Shown: positions 1 through 5,802 of the stretch, in pieces
Numbering within the stretch: position 1 is the first letter of the stretch
Layout: the number at the start of each line of letters is the position of its first letter
Source: Robbsia betulipollinis
GTDB taxonomy: Bacteria > Pseudomonadota > Gammaproteobacteria > Burkholderiales > Burkholderiaceae
DNA length: 37,893 nucleotides
NCBI RefSeq assembly: GCF_026624755.1
Contig: NZ_JAPMXC010000005.1
Span: 1 to 37,893, forward strand
Direction of reading: 5' to 3'
Notes under the pieces: model-generated
Databases searched by the model: none
Seen by the model: the letters and a program-made list of their open reading frames with translations, nothing else
What the model was told of the DNA's origin: nothing
Translations under genes and position numbers: made by a program

Positions 1-236
1 AGCCCGGCTGAGACGCTGCGCGAGATCTCTTCACGTTCACTCAATGTCAATGCCCACGACGATCGCTTACGCGCAGCAGGGGTATATCCTCCGCATAGCC
101 GGATCACGCCGTAAATTGATCCCGCTGGCTTGCCTAGCGCCCGTCCGATGCCGAGAAACGATTCACCTGCCCGCCACCGCCGCCACACTTCCGCCTTGCC
201 TTCTATCGGCAAACCAGGCCGTCCCATTTGTGCCAT
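1..236 (-). CDS. IS30-family transposase, N-terminal part
   Basis: Reading the minus strand from the ATG at 236-234 gives MAQMGRPGLPIEGKAEVWRR followed by a helix-turn-helix region (GESFLGIGRALGKPAGSIYG) and then LTLSEREEISRSVSAG, where the window ends after about 78 residues. This matches the N-terminal HTH of IS30-family DDE transposases, including the typical LTxxEREEISR segment. A second ATG three codons later is an alternative start. The catalytic DDE domain is outside the window, so it is not known whether the gene is intact. The frame is open to the edge with no stop. Confidence 0.8.
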   Translation of the reverse strand, partial: MAQMGRPGLPIEGKAEVWRRWRAGESFLGIGRALGKPAGSIYGVIRLCGGYTPAARKRSSWALTLSEREEISRSVSAG

Positions 237-292
237 TCGTCAACCCTCCCTTATTCGATATTAATAGGAAGGTGTTGCAACGACCCGTTGAA
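1..292 (-). mobile_element. IS30-family insertion sequence, left part (runs off window)
   Basis: The segment starts at a terminal motif at 271-292, whose minus-strand reading begins TTCAACGGGTCGTTGCAAC, resembling the terminal inverted repeat of IS30-type elements in Burkholderiales. Just inside it a transposase reading frame begins. To its right the sequence becomes an IS3-family orfA cut in mid-gene, so this element landed inside that gene. The other end lies beyond position 1. Confidence 0.75.
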
Positions 293-293
293 C

Positions 294-549
294 GTGCCGC
301 GGCTTTTTTTAAAATGTCACGCTCCTCGGTTATACGCTTGAGCTCGGTCTTCAGTCGCCGCACCTCGGCACTCTGGTCCAACTCCGCTTGGCGCACGACA
401 TCGGGCTTCTCGAACTTTGCTCGCCAAGCATAAAGGCTGTGCGTCGTAATGCCCAATCGCTGTGCTACATCCGCTACCGAATGACCTCGCTCGGTGACTT
501 GTTTGACTGCCTCGATCTTGAACTCATCCGTGTATCGCTTGCCGCTCAT
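294..549 (-). pseudogene. IS3-family transposase OrfA, interrupted by IS30 element
   Basis: The protein begins MSGKRYTDEFKIEAVKQVTE, with the ATG at 549-547 preceded by a GAGGAGGT ribosome-binding site. It has the IS3 OrfA helix-turn-helix (HSVADVAQRLGITTHSLYAW) and a leucine-zipper-like stretch ending ITEERDILKKAAAR. Intact OrfA proteins continue from here with a short C-terminal tail leading to the OrfA/OrfB frameshift. Here the frame runs straight into the IS30 terminal repeat at about 292 and codes for unrelated residues until a stop at 163. OrfB is not visible. The gene is therefore split and the IS3 copy is inactive unless OrfB and a second copy exist elsewhere. Confidence 0.85.
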
Positions 550-575
550 ACTGACCTCCTCGGTTGCCATAGATT

Positions 576-1177
576 ATGGCTCGAAGATGTCTACGAAAGG
601 CTGGCCAGTTCAGGGAACGGTTGCATCAATGCTTGCTGCAGCGTTTGCGCGAGTACGATCAAATCGATTGGAGCCGCTGCAGCATCGACGGTGCCGCAGT
701 GGCAAGCCCCCGGGGGGGCAAAAAACTGGCCCGAACCCGACTGACCGAGGCAAGCTCGGCAGCAAACGCCATCTCGTTGTAGATAGACAGGGCATACCGC
801 TGGCCGTGACCGTCAGCGGCGCGAATATGCATGATTCGATGGTCTTCGAATCGACTCTGAATGTGATGCCTTCGGTACCCGGCTTGCCAGGGCGGCCGGC
901 GTGCCGACCTGTGAAGTTGCATGCTGACAAAGGGTACGACTACCGTAGGTGCCGTGCCTATCTGCACCGACGTGGCATCCAGTCACGCATTGCCAGACGC
1001 GGTGTGGAAAGCCGCGAAAAGCTGGGCCGACACGTTGGGTCGTTGAGCGCACGCGCCTGATTTGCAGGAATTGCCAAGCTGCGCATCCGCTTCGAACGCC
1101 GGCTGGACACCCACTATTCTCTGCTCAAAATCGCATGCGCCGTGATATGCATCCGGTTCATTGAACGTCAATGCTGA
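576..1177 (+). pseudogene. IS5-family (IS427-like) transposase, decayed and truncated
   Basis: Three frames together rebuild an IS5-family DDE transposase lacking its N-terminus. Frame one gives LHQCLLQRLREYDQIDWSRC and SIDGAAVASPRGGKK. After a -1 shift at the A6 run (720-725) frame two gives KTGPNPTDRGKLGSKRHLVV and ADKGYDYRRCRAYLHRRGIQ up to a stop near 1060. After a further one-base change near 1050-1062 the sequence continues KLRIRFERRLDTHYSLL to the stop at 1175-1177. The first shift may be the programmed frameshift common in the IS427 group. The later frame change and an in-frame TGA where Trp is expected mark real decay. The 5' part of the element is missing: IS5 homology begins only about 25 bases from the IS3 orfA start. 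Confidence 0.8.
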
Positions 1178-1492
1178 GGTTTTGGGATCCGTTCTTAGGA
1201 AGCCGTATGTCAGCAAATGCAGCATTGGTTTTGTGCAGGCTGCGCTAAAGCAATGTAACTTTTCCCAAAAAATCAAGGTCCATTTGATCTAGGATTATTT
1301 GGCATATAAAGATATCGCTTCATAAATTATAGTCAATATAGCAGCGATTAGATTTATAACAGGGACACTTAACGTATGCGGCAGGTCAACGGCACCGCAA
1401 GTCATTGTAAAAGTTAGGTTTGCGAATGAAAAAGCCCCGAACCGTTGCAGCGGCCGGGGCTTAGTGAAACAGCACCACGAATAGAGGTCGAG
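1178..1492. other. AT-rich gap between IS5 remnant and rep
   Basis: No convincing gene is visible. The stretch 1280-1370 is noticeably AT-rich against the surrounding sequence and holds several TATAAA-like strings. It may contain the promoter and origin or left boundary of the downstream Rep-Int module, but no clear direct repeat marking an attachment site was found. A hairpin at 1429-1462 is listed separately. Confidence 0.5.
1429..1462 (-). terminator. Intrinsic terminator reading leftward, upstream of rep
   Basis: An 8-bp stem AAGCCCCG (1432-1439) and CGGGGCTT (1455-1462) encloses a 15-base loop. The run of five A at 1429-1433 becomes a U-tract only for minus-strand transcription. No minus-strand gene lies to its right, so if real it ends a transcript antisense to the rep leader and start. 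Confidence 0.5.
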
Positions 1493-2278
1493 ATGCTTGA
1501 GCAAAGTATATGCAATTTTTCGCCGTTTCGCACCGAGTGGCTGATTCGAGGCCGCAACTTCGGTGATGGCGTGGTCGAAGTCACCGCCGTGCGCTCGGAC
1601 CGCTACATCGGCGCGCAAGGCATGATGCTGCGCCCCAAAGCCAAGCGCGGCGAATCGGAAAACACGGACGACAACTTGATGGACGCGGCAAGGCGAGCAA
1701 AGCAGCAAGTCCGCTTGCGCTGCAAAGCAATTGGAGCAGATCGCATGATCACCCTTACCTATCGCGAGAACATGCAGGACAAGGCCACGCTGAAGCGCCA
1801 TTTCGACGCTCTACGCCGTCGCCTGGGCAAGCTGCAACTGTTCCACTACGTCGCCGTCGCGGAGCGCCAGAAACGCGGCGCGTGGCACCTGCATATCGCC
1901 GTGAAGGGGCGTGAGAACTACCGCGTCCTGCGTGCCATCTGGCACAGCATTGTCGGCCAGGACAACGGCAATGTCGACGTGCGCAACCCGTACCGCGAAA
2001 AGGGCCTACGACACAAGCTCGCCGCCTACCTGAGCAAGTACATCACGAAAGACTTCGGCGAACACCAGCTCAACGAGAAGCGCTATTGGACAAGCAAGGG
2101 CGTCGAGATACCCGAGCAGCACTCCATCGCCCATATCACGTCGAACAACCCCGGCAAGGCTCTTTTGCTGGCCTTTGATGCGGCTCTCGATGCCGGGGCC
2201 AGCCTGGACCGCTGCCAGACGTATTGGAACCAGGAGTTAGGGTGTTTTTGGTTGGCAACAAGGGAGCATGCATCATGA
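1493..2278 (+). CDS. Rolling-circle replication initiator (HUH endonuclease)
   Basis: 261 residues from the ATG at 1493, which has GAGGTCGAG just before it. Three HUH-type motifs are in order: motif I RMITLTYREN (residues 84-93), the metal-binding motif GAWHLHIAVKG (H132 and H134 around a Leu), and the catalytic motif LAAYLSKYITK with Y179 and Y183. Two tyrosines three residues apart are the arrangement of superfamily I initiators such as phiX174 gpA and P2 A protein. The fold type resembles the ORF2/G2P-like replication proteins of filamentous phages and plasmids. Expected role: nick the plus-strand origin and stay covalently attached through a tyrosine. It is the first gene of an overlapping rep-DUF4224-int unit. 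The motifs are seen directly. The assignment to phage, satellite or plasmid type is inference. Confidence 0.8.
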   Translation: MLEQSICNFSPFRTEWLIRGRNFGDGVVEVTAVRSDRYIGAQGMMLRPKAKRGESENTDDNLMDAARRAKQQVRLRCKAIGADRMITLTYRENMQDKATLKRHFDALRRRLGKLQLFHYVAVAERQKRGAWHLHIAVKGRENYRVLRAIWHSIVGQDNGNVDVRNPYREKGLRHKLAAYLSKYITKDFGEHQLNEKRYWTSKGVEIPEQHSIAHITSNNPGKALLLAFDAALDAGASLDRCQTYWNQELGCFWLATREHAS

Positions 2279-2520
2279 GTGTGAATCCTCGACTGATGAG
2301 CGAGCAGGACTTGCGGGACGTGACCGGCTTTAAGGTTTGCAGCGCGCAAATGCGGTGGTTCCAACGACAGTTTGGGCTGTCACCGGTTCAACGCGCCGAT
2401 GGTCGCATCATTCTCACCTGGGCGACGTTCGAAGCTCTCCAAGCCAAACGCGTCGGCTTGGTACCGGGCGGGTTTGCGGCCGAACGTCCGGCGCTGATAC
2501 CGCTGAGGAGAAGCGCGTGA
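2275..2520 (+). CDS. DUF4224 domain protein, probable integrase-associated HTH
   Basis: 81 residues starting MSVNPRLMSEQDLRDVTGFK. The ATG at 2275 overlaps the rep stop codon by four bases and has AGGGAG about nine bases upstream. The N-terminal pattern (LMSEQDLRDVTGFKVCSAQM, then RWFQRQFGL and a basic/hydrophobic segment) matches DUF4224, a short family usually encoded directly before phage and island integrases. It may act as an excisionase or regulatory DNA-binding protein, but that role is inferred from position. Its stop overlaps the GTG start of the integrase, so translation of the two is probably coupled. Confidence 0.75.
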   Translation: MSVNPRLMSEQDLRDVTGFKVCSAQMRWFQRQFGLSPVQRADGRIILTWATFEALQAKRVGLVPGGFAAERPALIPLRRSA

Positions 2521-3626
2521 GGGGGCGCCGTCGCAAACAGGCAGAAGGACTGCCCAACCGAGTCTACAAACGCTCTAATTCATTCTGGTGGGTGCGCACG
2601 ACGGATCAAAAATGGATCAAGCTTTCTCGAGAGGCGGAAGGCGAAACTCGGATGCTTGCTCGACTCGCTGAGGAGAAGCGAAAAATCGAAGTCGACGTTA
2701 GCACCGGTAGCCTGCCGCGATTGGTTCAGATCTACATGACAGATCATCAGGCTCGCTATGCCGACTCATTCCGAAAGGAATGGATCAGACGTGGCGAGTG
2801 CGTGCGGACCGCATTCGCGCACTGGGATATCGAACAGGTGGATGCTGGAGCCATCGACGATTTCCTTCGTCAGAATTGGGGCGAGAAGCTCTCTTCCCTA
2901 CAAGCGATGCACGGCTGGATGTCGAAATTTTTCTCTTGGGCCGTCGTACGGCGCTATGCAATCGTCAATCCGTGTCGCGAGGTCAGCATTACGAAACCAA
3001 AGATCCGACGTGTTTACATCACCGATCATGATTTCATGGCGATTCGCCAAGCATTGGGAATGTACGTCTATACAAAACGGGTAAACGGCGTCGAGAAGTC
3101 GATGAATGCAACAGTCCCGACAGGGGCAATGATGCAAGTTTTCGTGGATCTCTGCTATTTGACTTGCCAGCGCTCTACTGAGATTCGTCATCTGCGCTGG
3201 AGCCAAGTGGACTACAGGAAAGGCGTTATTCACTTCGTACCGAGCAAAACAGCGTCATCCACCGGGGAAGCGGTTGATTGGCCCATCATTCCATCAATAG
3301 CGAGTGTTTTCGATCGAGCTAAATCCATAGGAGTGCATAGCGAGTATGTCATTCACGATCACCATGGACAGCCTAAGACCGACGCCGCGTGCCGCGATGC
3401 TTGGCGTGATGGCAAACGTCGCGCAGGACTGGAAGACCGACCCTATACCGTGAAGGACATTCGCGCCAAAGCCATGACTGACGCGAAGCGGCAAGGGTAT
3501 GACCTGGATGCCTTGCAGATTGCGGGGGCGCACGCGGACCGTGCAACGACTGCGGGGTATATCAAATCACGCGATATCCCAGTCTCGACGGTAAAACTTG
3601 ATCTGCCCTCCACGTCTAACGCATGA
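2517..3626 (+). CDS. int: Tyrosine recombinase (integrase)
   Basis: 369 residues from the GTG at 2517, which overlaps the preceding stop and has GAGGAG at 2505-2510. The open frame extends upstream but only as a shadow of the DUF4224 gene. An N-terminal arm/core-binding region (about 15-165) precedes the catalytic domain. Box I is CQRSTEIRHLRW with R219, the beta-hairpin lysine is probably K244 (PSKT), box II is KDIRAK with R316, followed by GAH (H339) and the nucleophile in TTAGYI (Y348). The first residue of the usual HxLR box is Lys (K313) rather than His; the family tolerates this. It should catalyse site-specific integration and excision of its element. No tRNA adjoins its 3' end; the nearest is tRNA-Pro(GGG), about 1.1 kb away. 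Confidence 0.88.
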   Translation: MRGRRRKQAEGLPNRVYKRSNSFWWVRTTDQKWIKLSREAEGETRMLARLAEEKRKIEVDVSTGSLPRLVQIYMTDHQARYADSFRKEWIRRGECVRTAFAHWDIEQVDAGAIDDFLRQNWGEKLSSLQAMHGWMSKFFSWAVVRRYAIVNPCREVSITKPKIRRVYITDHDFMAIRQALGMYVYTKRVNGVEKSMNATVPTGAMMQVFVDLCYLTCQRSTEIRHLRWSQVDYRKGVIHFVPSKTASSTGEAVDWPIIPSIASVFDRAKSIGVHSEYVIHDHHGQPKTDAACRDAWRDGKRRAGLEDRPYTVKDIRAKAMTDAKRQGYDLDALQIAGAHADRATTAGYIKSRDIPVSTVKLDLPSTSNA

Positions 3627-3647
3627 CCTTGGTGGCAGATCGAAAAC

Positions 3648-3676
3648 TTGCACCCTTCTGTTTTCGTATATACAAT
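3648..3676 (+). promoter_or_regulatory. Sigma-70-type promoter of brnTA
   Basis: TTGCAC at 3648-3653 and TACAAT at 3671-3676 are separated by exactly 17 bases. The predicted start of transcription (about 3682-3684) falls on the brnT ATG, so the mRNA may be leaderless. BrnA-type antitoxins normally repress their own promoter, so this is also the likely operator region. Confidence 0.6.
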
Positions 3677-3681
3677 AACCT

Positions 3682-3951
3682 ATGAAACTGACGTACGATG
3701 AGCCGAAACGCGCTGCAACCCTGGCGAGCCGTGGCTTGGATTTCTTGGATGCGCCCCTGGTGTTCGAAGGCTGTACGGTTGAGATCGTTGACGACCGTTG
3801 GGACTACGGCGAGACGCGCATCCTCTGCTTTGGTCACTTACGTGATCGACTTGTGGTTGTCGGTTATGTCCAACGCGGTGCGGTACGCCATATTTTCAGC
3901 ATGAGGAAAGCAAATGAACGCGAACAAAGAGCCCTTGCAGGAAAGTTTTAA
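3682..3951 (+). CDS. brnT: BrnT-family type II toxin (ribonuclease)
   Basis: 89 residues beginning MKLTYDEPKRAATLASRGLD. The order of conserved blocks is that of BrnT: an N-terminal DEPKRAATLASRGLDF, then DDRWDYGETRILCFG, VVVGYVQRG and the C-terminal basic ISxRKAN-like motif (FSMRKANEREQRAL). BrnT is a RelE-fold ribotoxin that blocks translation and is neutralised by BrnA. The next gene is the antitoxin, overlapping by 38 bases. No ribosome-binding site is seen before the ATG and the promoter places the transcript start on it. Probable role: stabilising the accessory region. Confidence 0.85.
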   Translation: MKLTYDEPKRAATLASRGLDFLDAPLVFEGCTVEIVDDRWDYGETRILCFGHLRDRLVVVGYVQRGAVRHIFSMRKANEREQRALAGKF

Positions 3952-4189
3952 CTCCGACCTTGCGCGTGTCGATGCGCATGTTATCGCGGAGACGGAATAT
4001 GGCGAACTGCCCGAATTGACAGAGGATATGCTCGCCCGCGCCACTTTGAAAAAAGGAGGCAGACCCCGGCTGGAAAATCCTAAGAAATCGATTTCTCTTC
4101 GGCTATCGGCGGATGTATTGGAAAAGTGGCGCGCGACGGGGCCGGGTTGGCAAACCAGAATGGCGCAACGACTTGGTGAAATATCGTAG
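3914..4189 (+). CDS. brnA: BrnA-family antitoxin
   Basis: 91 residues from ATG 3914, with AGGAAA seven bases upstream, inside the 3' end of brnT. The C-terminal half (ISLRLSADVLEKWRATGPGW, then QTRMAQRL) is the ribbon-helix-helix-like DNA-binding and dimerisation region typical of BrnA, with the signature GPGWQTR. The N-terminal acidic stretch (TEYGELPELTEDML) is the usual toxin-binding portion. The pair is expected to be a type II toxin-antitoxin module in which BrnA represses the operon. Confidence 0.85.
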   Translation: MNANKEPLQESFNSDLARVDAHVIAETEYGELPELTEDMLARATLKKGGRPRLENPKKSISLRLSADVLEKWRATGPGWQTRMAQRLGEIS

Positions 4190-4217
4190 GTCAATCCAGC
4201 AGTACGGCATTCATTCG

Positions 4218-4475
4218 CTACCGTTTGTTCGCGGCCGGCTCTTCTGAGCTGCGCGCCCAATCCAGCGCCTCACCGATCAGTGCATTTGTCTCCGCCTCGT
4301 CCAACCCTGACATCGCCTCCTTCGCTTGGGAGGCGGTCAATTCAAAGATCCGCGCGCGAGTCGCTTCTTCGACGAAGCGCGAGAGGTCGGCGCTCTCCCC
4401 TTCCCCTCGATCTGCGAGGAACGTCCGAACCATTGTGTCGATATCCGACGAGACAGAGATGTTCCAACGTGCCAT
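4218..4475 (-). CDS. Orphan ribbon-helix-helix antitoxin
   Basis: 85 residues starting MARWNISVSSDIDTMVRTFL. The N-terminal beta strand RWNISVSSDID, followed by SADLSRFVEEATRARIFEL, is typical of a family of RHH antitoxins often paired with a PIN-domain toxin. The C-terminal acidic tail fits toxin binding. No toxin gene lies downstream: 28 bases after its stop come the last codons of brnA on the other strand. The partner has either been lost or replaced, or the protein works as a stand-alone regulator or anti-addiction factor. The family match is by eye and moderately secure. Confidence 0.7.
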   Translation of the reverse strand: MARWNISVSSDIDTMVRTFLADRGEGESADLSRFVEEATRARIFELTASQAKEAMSGLDEAETNALIGEALDWARSSEEPAANKR

Positions 4476-4607
4476 GTCGACGTCTTTTCTCAGTGAGGTG
4501 CTGATGCAGCTTTACACTCACGAGAGACCGAATGCTAGGTCGCTCCCGGCTGGAAAGTAGCGGGGCGAAAGGGTCTTCGAATGGGGGCATCAGGACGGCC
4601 CGGATCG

Positions 4608-4629
4608 CCAATATTGGAGAACTTCCAAT
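4608..4629. repeat. Overlapping palindromes upstream of the RHH gene
   Basis: CCAATATTGG at 4608-4617 is a perfect palindrome. It overlaps ATTGGA (4613-4618) and TCCAAT (4624-4629), an inverted repeat with a 5-base spacer. The pair lies about 135 bases upstream of the RHH antitoxin start. It could be an operator, but nothing here proves binding. Confidence 0.35.
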
Positions 4630-4660
4630 AACTCTTCCGAAAGCGCTACCTCAGAAACGG

Positions 4661-4695
4661 AAAAAGCCAACATAACCATATGATTATGTTGGCTT
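4661..4695 (-). terminator. Intrinsic terminator after tRNA-Pro(GGG)
   Basis: A perfect 12-bp stem (4664-4675 with 4684-4695, arm AAGCCAACATAA) and an 8-base loop are followed on the minus strand by a U-tract (4661-4665). It begins six bases after the CCA end of the tRNA and would also partly stop plus-strand transcripts. Confidence 0.85.
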
Positions 4696-4700
4696 AAATC

Positions 4701-4777
<77 letters not shown>

Positions 4778-4787
4778 AAAGAACGAA

Positions 4788-4817
4788 AGTATATCAGAAC
4801 GACAGCGATGTAGACAA
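4788..4817 (-). promoter_or_regulatory. Promoter of tRNA-Pro(GGG)
   Basis: On the minus strand TTGTCT (4817-4812) and TATACT (4793-4788) are 18 bases apart. The -10 box ends about 11 bases before the mature tRNA 5' end. Confidence 0.65.
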
Positions 4818-4833
4818 GGCCATCGCGCCCTAT

Positions 4834-5298
4834 TCACGCATGTTGATCGTCGCCTTGCCGCAGCGGTTTCGCATACTCTTCCCGCGAGCCGGCATCCGCC
4901 TCCGTGTGCTCCCCCGCGCCCAGTCCCATCAACACCTCGACGATCTCGCTCCGCAGCGCGGCCAGGTCGACGGCTTCCCGGCCTTCAGCCTCCCCATCCA
5001 CCCCTGCCGCCTCGTTCGCAGCATGCGCCGCGCCTTGCCCTGCGAGTTTGTTGCGCGCACCGTTGATCGTGAAGCCCTGCTCGTAGAGCAGATCGCGGAT
5101 ACGTCGTATCAGCAGTACTTCGTGGTGCTGATAATACCGGCGATTGCCGCGTCGCTTGACGGGCTTCAACTGCGTGAACTCCTGCTCCCAATACCGCAGG
5201 ACATGCGGTTTGACGCCGCACAACTCGCTGACTTCGCCGATCGTGAAGTAGCGTTTCGCGGGAATGGGAGGCAAGGCAGAGGGTGCGGCTTTTTCCAT
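4834..5298 (-). CDS. MerR-family transcriptional regulator
   Basis: 154 residues from the ATG at 5298 (a GTG two codons upstream is an alternative). Residues 17-85 form the MerR winged-helix DNA-binding domain: RYFTIGEVSELCGVKPHVLR, then YWEQEF and RGNRRYYQHHEVLLIRRIRD. No metal-binding cysteine pattern follows; the C-terminus is an acidic, Ala/Glu-rich tail, as in MlrA-like MerR relatives. In Burkholderiales this gene regularly follows ihfA at the end of the pheST cluster. The ligand and target are not known. It starts 42 bases after the ihfA stop, on the same strand, and is probably co-transcribed. Confidence 0.85.
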   Translation of the reverse strand: MEKAAPSALPPIPAKRYFTIGEVSELCGVKPHVLRYWEQEFTQLKPVKRRGNRRYYQHHEVLLIRRIRDLLYEQGFTINGARNKLAGQGAAHAANEAAGVDGEAEGREAVDLAALRSEIVEVLMGLGAGEHTEADAGSREEYAKPLRQGDDQHA

Positions 5299-5339
5299 CT
5301 TCACTCGATCGCGATGTCAGGGTTCACGCCACACTCGCC

Positions 5340-5753
5340 TCAACGAAAAAACGATGTCTTCGTCGCGCCGCCCTCGACGAGCCCCTTGAGTTTCTGGCTC
5401 GCATGAAAGGTCACCACGCGGCGCGCGGCAATGGGGATCGCTTCGCCCGTCTTGGGATTGCGCCCCGGACGCTGTGGTTTGTCCCGCAACTGGAAGTTGC
5501 CGAAACCGGAAAGCTTGACGCACTCTCCGCTTTCAAGCGCGCCGCGCAGGACGTCGAAAAACGCTTCGACCATGTCCTTCGCTTCGCGCTTGTTAAGTCC
5601 GACATTGTCGAACAGAAGCTCGGCCAGTTCGGCTTTTGTCAGCGTCGGCGTTTCCGTCGATGCCGGCACGGCGGCGGCGGCCGGCTCGCGCGTCAGCGAA
5701 CTTCGCTGCGCCGAGACCAAGGCCTGAAATTCACTCGAATCCATTTCGTTCAT
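5340..5753 (-). CDS. ihfA: Integration host factor subunit alpha
   Basis: 137 residues from ATG 5753 ([16 protein letters not shown]), about 50 bases after the pheT stop. The HU/IHF fold occupies residues 40-130: [20 protein letters not shown], then [38 protein letters not shown] and the DNA-intercalating beta arm with Pro in [13 protein letters not shown] long N-terminal tail before the fold is usual in Burkholderia. IHF binds and sharply bends DNA as a heterodimer with IhfB in replication, recombination and transcription. The longer open frame upstream overlaps pheT and lacks support. Confidence 0.93.
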   Translation of the reverse strand: MNEMDSSEFQALVSAQRSSLTREPAAAAVPASTETPTLTKAELAELLFDNVGLNKREAKDMVEAFFDVLRGALESGECVKLSGFGNFQLRDKPQRPGRNPKTGEAIPIAARRVVTFHASQKLKGLVEGGATKTSFFR

Positions 5754-5802
5754 ATTGGGAAACTGGCGTCGGTTGGCTTGCTGGACTGTGGTCTCGCCAT
5801 CA

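Larger units (their letters stand above)
1429..3626 (+). mobile_element. Candidate small integrative element: Rep (HUH) - DUF4224 - tyrosine integrase
   Basis: Three genes overlap end to start on the plus strand: rep and the DUF4224 gene share ATGA, and the DUF4224 gene and int share GTGA. A rolling-circle initiator next to a tyrosine recombinase is the minimum set for an integrative element or phage satellite that replicates as single-stranded DNA. No capsid, secretion or mobilisation genes accompany it, and att repeats could not be identified, so the limits given here are those of the genes plus the upstream hairpin only. It could also be the remnant of a larger prophage. Confidence 0.5.

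Noticed and set aside
1178..4700. An att repeat of tRNA-Pro(GGG) marking the left end of the Rep-Int element
   Set aside because: No second copy of the tRNA 3' end was found between 1 and 4700, so linkage of this tRNA to the integrase is unproven.
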